Counted from the first letter of the stretch, positions 34,408 to 42,732 are shown. The stretch: 64,000 bases of DNA from Myxococcales bacterium (GCA_016717005.1 JADJUF010000008.1:6001-70000), one strand, 5' to 3'. The notes: a model not told the origin generated them from the letters alone. Numbers and translations are program-made.

Positions 34408-35231
34408 AGCTTGCCCCCGAAGAACCACAGCGCGCCGACCGACAGCGCGAAGTCGAGCGTGATCACCGCGAACGAGCTGCCGACCACCGCCGCGGTCGTG
34501 GCCCAGCCGACGCCCTCGCTCGAGCCGCGCGCGCGCAGCCCGCAGAACCCGCTGACGATCGGGATCGCGGCGCCGTAGGTCACGGCCTTGAGCAGGCCCA
34601 GGACCAGGTGGCGCGGCATCACCATCGCCGGATCGAAGAACGTGCGCGGGTTGACGCCGAACGACAGGTACGCGGTCAGGCCGCCGGCGCCGTACATGAT
34701 CGCCGAGCCGATCAAGGTCAGCGCCACGGTCATCACGATCGACGCCAGGAACCGCGGCACCAGCAGGTAGTCGATCGGCAGCACGCCCGACATGCGCAGC
34801 GCGTCGAGCTGCTCGGTGACCTTCATCGACCCGATCTCGGCGGCGATGCCGGCGCCGACCCGGGTCGCGAGCATCATCGCGGTCAGGGTCGGGCCGAAGT
34901 CCGACACCACCAGCCGCAGGAACTGGACCCCGACCTGGGACAGGTCGCCGATCGCCCGCGAGAACTGCAGGCACGCCTGGTACATCATGACCATGCCGAT
35001 GAACCCGAGGGTCACGGCCACGAACACCAGCGACCGGTTGCCGATCGCGTACATCTGCTCGAGCACCGCGCCGCGCGGGCGCCGGCCGCCGCGCCGGTAG
35101 CTGCGGACGACGCCGGCCAGGGTGCTGACCAGCACCAGCCACAGGTCGACGGTCGCGCGCACCGCGGTCACCGGCGGCCGGCCGATCGCCGCGACCGCGC
35201 GCACGGGCCAGGGCGGACGGGCGGCGCTCAT
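34404..35231 (-). CDS. MlaE-family permease, copy 1 (275 aa)
   Basis: This is the inner-membrane permease of an MCE lipid transporter. The ATG at 35231 starts an amphipathic leader followed by about five or six spans. The family signature is clear: ATRVGAGIAAEIGSMKVTEQ, then LDALRMSGVLPIDYLLVPR, then a later region with LLKAVTYGAAIPIVSGFCGL. It overlaps the upstream permease copy by 4 bp (ATGA) and the downstream ATPase by 4 bp (GTGA), so the three are probably made in fixed ratio. Only about 40% of positions look shared with the other copy, so the duplication is old or the two came from separate MCE systems. Confidence 0.96.
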   Translation of the reverse strand: MSAARPPWPVRAVAAIGRPPVTAVRATVDLWLVLVSTLAGVVRSYRRGGRRPRGAVLEQMYAIGNRSLVFVAVTLGFIGMVMMYQACLQFSRAIGDLSQVGVQFLRLVVSDFGPTLTAMMLATRVGAGIAAEIGSMKVTEQLDALRMSGVLPIDYLLVPRFLASIVMTVALTLIGSAIMYGAGGLTAYLSFGVNPRTFFDPAMVMPRHLVLGLLKAVTYGAAIPIVSGFCGLRARGSSEGVGWATTAAVVGSSFAVITLDFALSVGALWFFGGKL

Positions 35232-36004
35232 GCGGTCGCGTAGGTGATGAAGAAGTCGAGCAGCATGATCGAGACCGCGGCCGCGACCACCGCGGCGTTG
35301 ACCGCGCGGCCGACCCCGACCGCGCCGCCCTTGACGGTGACGCCGAAGTAGCACGAGCTCAGGGCGATCGACGCGCCGAACGCGACCGACTTGCCGACGC
35401 CGTGGAAGAAGTCGTGGGGCGTCAGGTTGGTGGCGAAGCTCGCGTACATCGTGCGCCAGTCGATGTCGAGCACCAGCCGGGCCACGACCGCGGCGCCGAC
35501 CAGCGCCACCAGGTCGCCGATGATCGTCAGCGCGGTCAGCATGATCAGCATCGCCAGCACCCGCGGCACGATCAGGTAGCGGATCGGATCGATCGCCAGC
35601 GCGCGCAGCCCGTCGAGCTGCTCGGTCACCGTCATCGTGCCGAGCTCGGCGGTGTTGTTCGCGCCGACCCGGCCCGAGAACATCAGCCCGATCAGGATCG
35701 GGCCGATCTCGCGCAGCACCGCGTAGCCAGCGGCCCAGCCGGCCAGCGAGGTCGCGCCCAGCCGGTTCACGAACGGCGCCGACTGCACGACCATCAGGCC
35801 GCCGGCGAAGAACGCGGTCAGCGCGACGATCGGCACCGAGCGGTTGCCCATGCGGTGGAGGTTGCGGACCAGCTCGCGGCCGTCGAGCCGCGGCGGCAGG
35901 AGCGCGCGCAGCACCTGGCCGGTCAGGATCGTGATGCCGCCGACCTCGCGCGCGATCGCGATGGCGCGCGCGCCCAGGGTCGAGATGGTGCGCTCGCCGA
36001 GCAC
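35228..36004 (-). CDS. MlaE-family permease, copy 2 (258 aa)
   Basis: The start GTG at 36004 (VLGERTISTLG) is the best available. There is no ATG before the first conserved segment, and more upstream codons would run into a Pro/Gly-rich stretch next to the preceding gene. The signature region reads FSGRVGANNTAELGTMTVTE followed by QLDGLRALAIDPIRYLIVPR, typical of MlaE. The Asn-Asn in place of the Gly-Ile-Ala of the other copy is notable. Five membrane helices are visible, and the end is MLLDFFITYATA. The ATGA overlap with the next permease suggests co-translation of a possible MlaE heterodimer. Confidence 0.95.
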   Translation of the reverse strand: MLGERTISTLGARAIAIAREVGGITILTGQVLRALLPPRLDGRELVRNLHRMGNRSVPIVALTAFFAGGLMVVQSAPFVNRLGATSLAGWAAGYAVLREIGPILIGLMFSGRVGANNTAELGTMTVTEQLDGLRALAIDPIRYLIVPRVLAMLIMLTALTIIGDLVALVGAAVVARLVLDIDWRTMYASFATNLTPHDFFHGVGKSVAFGASIALSSCYFGVTVKGGAVGVGRAVNAAVVAAAVSIMLLDFFITYATA

Positions 36005-36051
36005 CGCGGCAATGTAGCCCGGAACCGGGCCCGGCCGCGCCCGCCCCGAGG

Positions 36052-36786
36052 TCAGAGCGGCCCGTCGAGCGCGCCGCGGACGAACTGGCGCACCACCGGA
36101 TCGGGCGCGTCGGCGAGGTCCGCGGCCGGGCCCTGGTAGGTGATCCGCCCGGCGAGCACGAACACCACCGACTCGACGAACGTGCACAGACCGACGACGT
36201 CCGACGACACCGCGATCGCGGTCGCGCCGCTGGCGTCGTGGTCGGCCCGGAGCAGGTCGTAGACCTTCGACGTCGTCACCGGATCGAGCCCGGCGGTGGG
36301 CTCGTCGTACAGCACCAGCTCGGGCGCGGCGATCGTCGCGCGCGCGATGCCGACCCGCTTCTTCATGCCGCCCGAGAGCTGGGCCGGCTCCTTGTCCTCG
36401 CTGCCGGCCAGCCCGACCGCCCGCAGGCGGTCGCGCACCCGCGGCGCGATCGCGGCCTCGGGCTCGCCCCGCTGCGCCAGCGGGAAGCCGACGTTGCCGG
36501 CGACGGTCAGGAAGTCGTAGAGGGCGTAGTTCTGGAACAGCATGCCGATGCGCGCGCGCACCGGCGCCAGCCGCTCCTCGGACCAGCCGGTCACGTCGGT
36601 GCCGTCGATGCGCAGCCGGCCGCGGCTCGGCGGGATCAGGCCGGCGATGACCTTGACCAGCAGGCTCTTGCCGGCGGCGGCCGGGCCGATCACCCCGAGC
36701 CGGGCGCCGGCCGGCACCGCCAGCGTCACGCCGTCGAGCAAGGTCGCGCCGCCGAGGACCACGCCGACGTCCTCGAGCTCGATCAC
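36052..36786 (-). CDS. MlaF-like ABC ATPase, copy 2 (244 aa)
   Basis: A GTG at 36786 (VIELEDVGVVLGG) lies in a GTGA overlap with the stop of the TPR lipoprotein gene. Motifs are Walker A VIGPAAAGKSLLVKVIAG (AAAGKS is unusual but permitted), Q-loop MLFQNYALYDFLTV, signature LSGGMKKRVGIAR, Walker B LVLYDEPTAGLDP, and a degenerate switch region AIAVSSDVVG where the usual His is replaced by Ser. The missing switch His could lower ATP hydrolysis. If the two ATPases form a heterodimer this would leave one catalytically weak site, as in several heterodimeric ABC systems. That consequence is inference. The family call is firm. Confidence 0.94.
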   Translation of the reverse strand: MIELEDVGVVLGGATLLDGVTLAVPAGARLGVIGPAAAGKSLLVKVIAGLIPPSRGRLRIDGTDVTGWSEERLAPVRARIGMLFQNYALYDFLTVAGNVGFPLAQRGEPEAAIAPRVRDRLRAVGLAGSEDKEPAQLSGGMKKRVGIARATIAAPELVLYDEPTAGLDPVTTSKVYDLLRADHDASGATAIAVSSDVVGLCTFVESVVFVLAGRITYQGPAADLADAPDPVVRQFVRGALDGPL

Positions 36787-37838
36787 CGGCGGGCCTCGGG
36801 ACAGCCGAGCCGGGCCTGGCGGGCGCGGGCGTCGGGCGCGAACCGCGACTCGGCGTCGGCGGCGAGCAGGCGGGCCGCCGCGGCGCAGGCGGCGTCGGTG
36901 CGGCCGCGCGCCTCCTCCAGCGCGGCCAGGTCGGCCAGCGCGTCGTCGACCAGGATCGACCTTGGGTAGTCGCGCGGCAGCCGCGCGAACGCCGCCGCCG
37001 CGCCGGCGACGTCGTGCAGGTCGTCGCGCAGCACCCGGGCCAGCAGCAGCTGGGCGTCGTCGAGCCAGACCGAGAAGTACGAGCCAGCGCCGAACGCGAC
37101 CTCGCGGGTCGCGACCAGCGCGCGCAGGCGGGCCACGGCCCCGGCCGGATCGCCGGCGGCGCGGGCCAGGCTGGCGGCGCGCCAGCGCGCGTCGTCGCGC
37201 AGCCCGCTGGTGGGGTGATCGATCGGGAGCCGATCGTAGAGCGCGATCGCCGTCGCCGGATCGCCGAGCTGGTCCGCGGCGAGGCCGGCCATCGCCCACA
37301 GCAGGTTGTCGGCCACGTCGGTGTCGACCAGCGCCTCGTAGGTCACGCGCAGCCGGTCCCACAGCGCCCGCGGTGCGTCGTCCTGGGCCCGGCGCACCAG
37401 GTACCCGACCGCGTCGCCGGCGAAGGCCTCGTCGGGGTAGCGCTCGACCACGGCCCACAGGTAGCCCGCGGCCTCGGCCGGGCGCGCGGCGTCGTAGGCC
37501 AGGCGACCCGCCCGGAACAGGCCCTCCGCCGCGGGCCGGGGATCGCCGTGGGCCCGGTCGGCCACGGCGATGTACTCCGCGATCGCGCGGTCGCGCTGAC
37601 CGTGCTCGGCCAGCAGGCTCGCGTGGGCCAGGAGCGCCCGGCCGCAGTCGGCGTCGGTGGGCTGGCGGCTGGGCGCGCGCTCGCAGCGCGCGGCCGCGGC
37701 CGCGTAGGCGGCGAGGGCTCCGTCGACGTCGCCGGCCCGCTCGCGCTCGTAGCCGCGCGCGAGGTCGGCCGGGATCGGGGGCGCCGAGCACGCGCCGGTC
37801 GCCACCGCGAGCGCGAGCGCCGCGACCGCTCGGATCAT
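36783..37838 (-). CDS. TPR lipoprotein of the MCE transport operon (351 aa)
   Basis: The ATG at 37838 (MIRAVAALALAVATGAC) gives a lipoprotein signal with Cys about 17. The mature part is TPR/Sel1-like helical repeats: GYERERAGDVDGALAAYAAA, DRAIAEYIAVADRAHGD, EAAGYLWAVVERYPDEAFAG, DPATAIALYDRLPIDHPTSG, and VAGAAAAFARLPRDYPRS. Periplasmic facing and outer- or inner-membrane anchored, it resembles BamD/YbgF-like tetratricopeptide lipoproteins in style. Its stop overlaps the second MlaF-like ATPase (GTGA), and its start overlaps the stop of L-threonine aldolase (ATGA). The tight coupling to the ATPase suggests it belongs to the transport system rather than to the aldolase. Confidence 0.85.
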   Translation of the reverse strand: MIRAVAALALAVATGACSAPPIPADLARGYERERAGDVDGALAAYAAAAARCERAPSRQPTDADCGRALLAHASLLAEHGQRDRAIAEYIAVADRAHGDPRPAAEGLFRAGRLAYDAARPAEAAGYLWAVVERYPDEAFAGDAVGYLVRRAQDDAPRALWDRLRVTYEALVDTDVADNLLWAMAGLAADQLGDPATAIALYDRLPIDHPTSGLRDDARWRAASLARAAGDPAGAVARLRALVATREVAFGAGSYFSVWLDDAQLLLARVLRDDLHDVAGAAAAFARLPRDYPRSILVDDALADLAALEEARGRTDAACAAAARLLAADAESRFAPDARARQARLGCPEARR

Positions 37839-38868
37839 CGCGCCCGCGCGGCCGCCGCCAGCACCGTCGCGGCCCGCTCGCAGCCGGCCCGATCGACGTC
37901 GAGGTGCGTGACCAGGCGCAGCCGGCCCGGCGCGATCGTCGAGATGCGCACGCCCTCGTCGGCGCACGCGGCCACCAGCGCCGCGGTGTCGAGCGGCGGC
38001 CGCACCTCGATCACGACGATGTTGGTCTCGACCCGCGCCAGGTCGATGCCGAAGCCCGGCACGTCGGCGAGGCGCTCGGCCAGCAGGCGCGCGTGGGCGT
38101 GGTCGTCGGCGAGCCGCTCGCGGTGGTGGGCCAGCGCGTGCAGCCCGGCCGCGGCCAGGATGCCGACCTGGCGCATGCCGCCGCCGTACATCTTGCGCAG
38201 GCGATGCGCGCGGCCGATCAGCTCGCGGCTGGCGCCGACCACCGAGCCGACCGGCGCGCCGAGCCCTTTCGACAGGCACACGCTGACGCTGTCGAACCCG
38301 GCGGTCAGCGCGCGCACCGGCCGCCGGTCGCGATCGCCGCGTTCCAGATGCGGGCGCCGTCGAGGTGCGCCGCCAGGCCCAGCGCCCGGGCCGCGGCCAG
38401 CACGTCGTCGATCTGCGCCCGGGGCCAGACGATGCCGCCGCCCATGTTGTGGGTGTTCTCGACGGCGACGACGCGCGACGGCGCCAGGTAGTAGATGCCG
38501 GGCTTGTACGCGGCCCGGACCTCGGCGCCGGTGAAGCGCCCGTCGCCGGCGATCATCGCGGTCTGCGCGCCCGCGAGGGCCGCGAGCGCGCCCGACTCGA
38601 ACCGCCAGCAGTGCGCGTCCTGACCGACGATGACCTCGTCGCCGGGCCGCACCTGCGCGGCCAGCGCGATCTGGTTGGCCATCGTGCCGCTCGGGACGAA
38701 CAGCGCCGCCTCGGTGCCGAGCAGCTCGGCGACGGTCTCCTCGAGCCGCAGGACCGTCGGGTCCTCGCCGTAGACGTCATCGCCGACCTCGGCCGTGGCC
38801 ATCGCCTGGCGCATCGCCGCGGTCGGCCGGGTGACAGTATCGGAGCGCAGATCGACCGAGGTCGGCAT
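37835..38868 (-). CDS. ltaE: Low-specificity L-threonine aldolase, frame broken by a single-base indel
   Basis: The PLP enzyme cleaves L-threonine or L-allo-threonine to glycine and acetaldehyde. The N-terminal part from ATG 38868 (VDLRSDTVTRPTAAMRQAM, GDDVYGEDPTV, FVPSGTMANQIAL, VVAVENTHNMGGG, HLDGARIWNAAIATG) stops early near 38305. The C-terminal part, with the PLP lysine in SVSVCLSKGLGAPVGS and the end ...RLVTHLDVDRAG, is in another frame that begins at about 38317 and ends at 37835. One missing base around 38318-38327, in the GC-rich CCGGCCGCCGG, explains this. The joined product would be near 345 aa, normal for the family. The cause may be a sequencing error or recent inactivation. Confidence 0.9.
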
Positions 38869-38895
38869 CGCCGCGACGATACTACGCGGCGCTGG

Positions 38896-39486
38896 TCACG
38901 CGGGCGGCCGCCGGGCCGCGAAGTCGACGCCGGCGTGGCGCACCGCGATGACCAGCTCGGTGGCGCTGATGGTCACGAAGTCGTGGGCCGAGCCGGCCGG
39001 CAAGACCAGCGTGTCGCCGGGGACGTAGACGTGGCCGGCGTGGTCGCGCCCGGACCCGCTCAGGAACAGCGAGTGCTCCTCGCTCAGGTGCGCGTGCCAC
39101 GGGAACGTCGCGCCCGGGGCGATCCGCAGCAGGCCGCAGTCGGCGGTGGCGTGGCGGGGCCCGCCCTTGAAGATCGCGAACTGCATGCCCGGCATCGGCG
39201 CGTGCCACTGGCTCGGCTCGTCGACCCAGCCGAGGATCTCGCCGGCCCGCTCGAGCGTCAGGTCGTACAGCGCCGCGACCCGGGCGACGAAGCCCGCCAG
39301 GGGCCCGGCGGCGACGCTGCCCAGCAGCCGCGCGCGGACGTGCGCTGGCGGGGGCTGGTCGGGCAGGGCGAGCGCCAGCGCGCAGGCGGCCGCGCGCAGC
39401 CCCGCGACCTCCTCGCGGTCGGTCGCGTCGTCCGGCTCCGCGAGGTCGAGCGCGCACAGCGCGAGCCGACCGGGGTCGACCGTCAT
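38896..39486 (-). CDS. Cupin-domain protein, ChrR-like (196 aa)
   Basis: From ATG 39486 (MTVDPGRLALCALD) the first ~90 residues are helical and end in AGEILGWVDEPS. Residues about 95-190 form a cupin barrel with the metal motif PWHAHLSEEHSLFLSG (His-x-His-x4-Glu-type) and DTLVLPAGSAHDFVTIS supplying the last His. The arrangement resembles the anti-sigma factor ChrR, whose C-terminal cupin senses oxidative stress. The N-terminal zinc motif of ChrR (HxxxCxxC) is not visible, and the next sigma-like gene is 20 kb away. So a regulatory role is only one option; a metal-dependent dioxygenase-like role is another. 27 bp separate it from the aldolase gene. Confidence 0.75.
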   Translation of the reverse strand: MTVDPGRLALCALDLAEPDDATDREEVAGLRAAACALALALPDQPPPAHVRARLLGSVAAGPLAGFVARVAALYDLTLERAGEILGWVDEPSQWHAPMPGMQFAIFKGGPRHATADCGLLRIAPGATFPWHAHLSEEHSLFLSGSGRDHAGHVYVPGDTLVLPAGSAHDFVTISATELVIAVRHAGVDFAARRPPA

Positions 39487-39561
39487 CGCCGGGGCTCGGG
39501 CGCGGGGACAGACTTCATGTGGGACCGCCCAGCGTACGAGCGAGCGGCCGCGGCGGATCGG

Positions 39562-39993
39562 TCAGCCCGCGCCGGTCGGCGGCGCCGGCTTCGGGGCCGG
39601 CGCGGGGGCGGGGGCGGGCGCCGGACGCGGCTCGTCACCCAGGTCGGCGCGGAGCTTGGCGCGCAGGCGGTCGATCAGGATCGCCTCGAGGTAGGCGGGC
39701 CGGTCGCTGATGTCGAGGACGATGGCGACCGTGGGCTTGCCGTCGCGCTCGGTGGTGACGACCTCGAACGACGCCCGGAACGGCTTGCCGTCGTCGACGT
39801 ACTCGAACACCACGTAGCCGGCGGCCGCGTCCTTGTCGAGGATCTTGGCGTCGAGGTCGATCCGGAGGAAGCGCACGGTCGCGGCGAACACGCGGTCCGC
39901 GGCGTAGCCGACGGTGGTCTGGGTGCGGGCGGCGGCCGGGGCCGGCGCGGCCGCCAGCGCCACCGCAGCCACGAGCGAGGCGAGGCGAATCAC
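39562..39993 (-). CDS. Small secreted protein with Ala-Pro tail (143 aa)
   Basis: The GTG at 39993 (VIRLASLVAAVALAAAPAPA) opens a signal peptide and overlaps the stop of the preceding membrane protein gene (GTGA). The mature core of about 95 residues reads FAATVRFLRIDLDAKILDKD, GYVVFEYVDDGKPFRASFEV and VAIVLDISDRPAYLEAILID, an alpha/beta pattern with a helix-strand-strand layout. The last 25 residues are APAPAPAP-type low complexity. No known family is recognised. Its coupling to the LPG-synthase-like protein suggests an envelope role. Confidence 0.75.
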   Translation of the reverse strand: MIRLASLVAAVALAAAPAPAAARTQTTVGYAADRVFAATVRFLRIDLDAKILDKDAAAGYVVFEYVDDGKPFRASFEVVTTERDGKPTVAIVLDISDRPAYLEAILIDRLRAKLRADLGDEPRPAPAPAPAPAPKPAPPTGAG

Positions 39994-41066
39994 GATGCGG
40001 GATCGTCGCTCCCGATCGCCTCGGGGGCCAGTTTTCGCGCGCGCCACACATCGCCGAGCGAGACGTACGGGCTCGCGATCGCGGCCAGGCCGGCGCCGAC
40101 GTACCAGACCACCTGCAGGCCGTGGATGAAGATGGCGTAGGTCAGCAACCGGCCATACAAGGGCGAGGTCCCCTCGAGCACGCCGCTGCCGAGATCGAGC
40201 GACACGCCCAGCATCGTCAACCACTGGAACTGCCCGACCAGCCCGGGCGAGTTCGGCAGGCTGATGCCGACCGCGACCAGGCCCATCGTCGCGAACGCGC
40301 CGGTCAGCGACAGCGGCAGGCCCAGGCCGCGGGCCAGGATCCAGGTCGCGAAGCCGTTGGCGACCCAGTAGACCACGCTCCACGCCGCGAACCGCGCCAG
40401 GTTGTGCCGGTCCTTGAGCACGGCGAAGCCGCGGATCAGCTCGAGGAGCTTCTGCTCGATGACCTCGGCCGCGCGCGGCGCGAACCGCGGCAACAGCGTC
40501 AGCTTCAGCGCGAACTGCACGGTCGCCGCCGGGCGCCACATGGCGAACACCAGGAACAGCATCACCGTCGTGAAGCCCGCCAGCGCCAGGTACGCCGTCG
40601 GCATCATCCACCCGGGCGAGCTGGGGCCGTGCAGCGCGAAGAAGCAGCCGACGACCATCAGCGACACGACGACGCCGTCGCCGACGCGCTCGACGAAGAC
40701 GGTGCCGAGCGCCGCCGAGGCGGACACCTCACCCTTCTTGCGGATCAGCGCCGGCCGCACGAACTCGCCGAGCCGCGCCGGCAAGAGCAGGATCGCCGCG
40801 AACCCCGCCGACGACACCGCCAGCATGCGCCCGAACGGGATCCGCACGCCGAGCGGCGCGAGCAGGTAGTTCCACCGCCACGACCGGCACACGTGGACCA
40901 CGGCGATGAGGCCGTAGAACCCGAGCAGGGTGGGGAGGAACTCGGCCCAGTCGAGCTGGGTCCAGGTCTCCGACAGCGCCGCGCGGCCGTGCTCGTTGGG
41001 CCAGACCAGCCACAGGCACAGGGCGAGCATTAGCACCGACAGCAGGAGGTTGATCGCCAGCTTCAT
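39990..41066 (-). CDS. Lysylphosphatidylglycerol synthase-like membrane domain protein (358 aa)
   Basis: This is a polytopic membrane protein with about eight helices of the AglD2/LPG_synthase_TM (UPF0104) type. Landmarks are VHVCRSWRWNYLLAPLGVRI, SSAGFAAILLLPARLGEFVR, GTVFVERVGDGVVVSLM, and ISLPNSPGLVGQFQWLTMLG. The family contains flippase domains for lipids and the membrane part of MprF, without the C-terminal transferase, which is absent here. ATG 41066 lies 3 bp after the PHP gene stop (41070), and its own stop overlaps the next gene. Possible substrates are glycolipids or lysyl-lipids. The family is firm, the substrate is not. Confidence 0.92.
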   Translation of the reverse strand: MKLAINLLLSVLMLALCLWLVWPNEHGRAALSETWTQLDWAEFLPTLLGFYGLIAVVHVCRSWRWNYLLAPLGVRIPFGRMLAVSSAGFAAILLLPARLGEFVRPALIRKKGEVSASAALGTVFVERVGDGVVVSLMVVGCFFALHGPSSPGWMMPTAYLALAGFTTVMLFLVFAMWRPAATVQFALKLTLLPRFAPRAAEVIEQKLLELIRGFAVLKDRHNLARFAAWSVVYWVANGFATWILARGLGLPLSLTGAFATMGLVAVGISLPNSPGLVGQFQWLTMLGVSLDLGSGVLEGTSPLYGRLLTYAIFIHGLQVVWYVGAGLAAIASPYVSLGDVWRARKLAPEAIGSDDPAS

Positions 41067-41069
41067 GAC

Positions 41070-41777
41070 TTACTCGGGCAGCTCGCCCAGGAGGATCGCG
41101 CGCGGGCCGTGGTCGAGGAGCCGATCGACCGCGGCGGCGCCCAGGCGCTTCTGGATCCAGCCGATGCCCTCGGCGGCGGTCCGGACGTCCTCGACCGAGT
41201 GGGCGTCGGTGGCGACCGCGGCCGCCCAGCCACGCTCGACGTAGCGGCGCGCGGCCTTCTGCTGGGGCTTGCCGTGGTAGCCGGCCAGCGCGGCGAGATC
41301 GATCACGAACGCACACTGCTTGCGCAGGCGATCGACCAGGGCGTCGTCCGCCCACAGCGCCTCATAGCGCTCGGGATGGGCCAGGACCGGGATCCGCCCG
41401 GCCATGCGCCAGCGAAACAGGTGATCGGCGGCGCCCACCGGCATGAGGTGCGGCCGCAGCTCGACCAGGAAGGCGTCGCCGTCGTCGTAGGACGGGATCG
41501 CTCCCTGCTGGGAGCGCTCGAAGAACACATCGTCCCACATGTTCTCGGCCCCGAGGTGGAGCTGGGGCCCCACGGCGGTCTCGCGCACCGCGGCGAACGC
41601 CTGGTCGATCGCCGCCCGCGAGGGCATGAACTGACCGGCCTTCTGGTGCGGGGTCGCGTAAACCTCCGTGAACCCGAGGGCCGCCAGGGCCGACAGCATC
41701 GCCCGCGAGGTGACGAGGTCCCGGGCCCCGTCATCGAGGCCGAACAGGCAGTGGTTGTGGAGGTCGACGAAGCCCAC
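41070..41777 (-). CDS. PHP-domain tyrosine/polysaccharide phosphatase, CpsB/YwqE-like (235 aa)
   Basis: A GTG at 41777 (VGFVDLHNHCLFGLDDG) is preferred because the conserved metal motif HxH begins at residue 6; a farther GTG at 41837 is possible. Metal ligands are spread as in PHP enzymes: DLHNHCLFGLDDG, YATPHQ, LGAENMWDD, LAHPERY, and VATDAHSVED. The CpsB/CapC family dephosphorylates bacterial tyrosine kinases or sugar phosphates controlling capsule or exopolysaccharide production. No tyrosine kinase is near. It heads the minus-strand run and is divergent from the coiled-coil protein gene with a 168-bp spacer that should contain both promoters. Confidence 0.88.
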   Translation of the reverse strand: MGFVDLHNHCLFGLDDGARDLVTSRAMLSALAALGFTEVYATPHQKAGQFMPSRAAIDQAFAAVRETAVGPQLHLGAENMWDDVFFERSQQGAIPSYDDGDAFLVELRPHLMPVGAADHLFRWRMAGRIPVLAHPERYEALWADDALVDRLRKQCAFVIDLAALAGYHGKPQQKAARRYVERGWAAAVATDAHSVEDVRTAAEGIGWIQKRLGAAAVDRLLDHGPRAILLGELPE

Positions 41778-41945
41778 GGCGAGCGCGGAGGTATCGCACC
41801 GACCGCCACGCCCCGCAAGCGCGACGCCGACGGTCACCGTTGCCCGACTCGATCGCGCGTGATAAGGATCATGAAGCCTCCGCCCGGGGGCACAGACGTC
41901 ATTGCCTGGATCCGTCGTGCGGATCCGAGCCCTTGTGAGGACACG

Positions 41946-42704
41946 ATGGCCCAGCCCGAAAAGCGTGAGAACTCGGTTTTGTTTTCGTTGCGCGAGCTGC
42001 GCACGATCGAGGAGAGCCGGGTCAAGGAAGAAGAGTCCGCCGCCGTCGAGGTCGAGCAGGCGCGCATCCGCGCCCGGCTCGAGGCCGAGCGTCGGGTCAA
42101 GGAAGAGGAAGACGCCAAGGTGCGCGCCGCCGAGGAGGCCGCGCGCCATGAGCGCGAGATGACCGAGATGCGGCTCCGTGAGGAGCAGATGCGCATCCAG
42201 GAGACCGAGGCCCGGGCCCGCGCCGAGCACCAGGCTCAGCTCGAGGCCTCGCGCCTCCAGCACGAGATGGAGATCCGGCGGGTCGAGGCGTCGAAGAAGC
42301 GCCCGACCTGGCTCGTCATCACGGTCGGCGTGGCCGTCGTCGCCGCCGCGATCGCCATCTTCGTGACCGTCCAGAAGATCAACGCCAAGGACAAGGCGGA
42401 TCAGGATCGCCGGGCGGCGCAGGCCGAGAAGGAGAAGGCCGAGGAGGCCAAGAAGGCGGCCGAGAAGGCTCAGCGCGATCTTGAGGTCGAGGTCGAGGGC
42501 TTCCGCGTGACCCTGGCCGGTCTCACCAAGCAGATGGACGACGCGAACCGCGATCTGCTCGCCGCCAACTCCCAGGCCGACCGCGACAAGGCCGCGGCGC
42601 GCCAGGCCGAGATTCGTCGTCAGCAGGCTGCGGTCCAGGCCGAGATCGATCGCCGCCGCGCGAAGGTCAAGCCGAAGTGCCCGCCTGACCAGCCGCTGTG
42701 TTGA
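41946..42704 (+). CDS. Coiled-coil single-span membrane protein, paralogue A (252 aa)
   Basis: ATG 41946 gives MAQPEKRENSVLFSLRELRT. A conserved N-terminal box ENSVLFSL(R/K)ELR is followed by a charged coiled coil (about 20-118, Glu/Arg/Lys/Ala heptads), one membrane helix (WLVITVGVAVVAAAIAIFVT) and a second, periplasmic coiled coil (145-235). The end is KPKCPPDQPLC, where the two Cys could form a disulfide. It is exactly as long as paralogue B downstream, and the shared N-box and CPPDxPLC tail mark the pair as a family. I do not recognise it. The topology resembles scaffolds linking cytoplasm to periplasm. A strong hairpin begins 2 bp after the stop. Confidence 0.9.
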   Translation: MAQPEKRENSVLFSLRELRTIEESRVKEEESAAVEVEQARIRARLEAERRVKEEEDAKVRAAEEAARHEREMTEMRLREEQMRIQETEARARAEHQAQLEASRLQHEMEIRRVEASKKRPTWLVITVGVAVVAAAIAIFVTVQKINAKDKADQDRRAAQAEKEKAEEAKKAAEKAQRDLEVEVEGFRVTLAGLTKQMDDANRDLLAANSQADRDKAAARQAEIRRQQAAVQAEIDRRRAKVKPKCPPDQPLC

Positions 42705-42705
42705 T

Positions 42706-42732
42706 GGGAGGGTTTTTCAGAAAAACCCTCCC
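42706..42732. terminator. Strong bidirectional hairpin after paralogue A
   Basis: A perfect 12-bp inverted repeat (GGGAGGGTTTTT / AAAAACCCTCCC, loop CAG) begins 2 bp after the coiled-coil gene stop. The T-run makes it a credible factor-independent terminator for either strand. A second hairpin, CCCATTTCGC/GCGAAATGGG with loop TCC, follows at once (42732-42754). Confidence 0.8.

Noticed and set aside
37835..38868. Two separate small genes instead of one threonine aldolase.
   Set aside because: The second piece starts mid-domain right after the break and carries the PLP lysine; together they make a standard-length enzyme.
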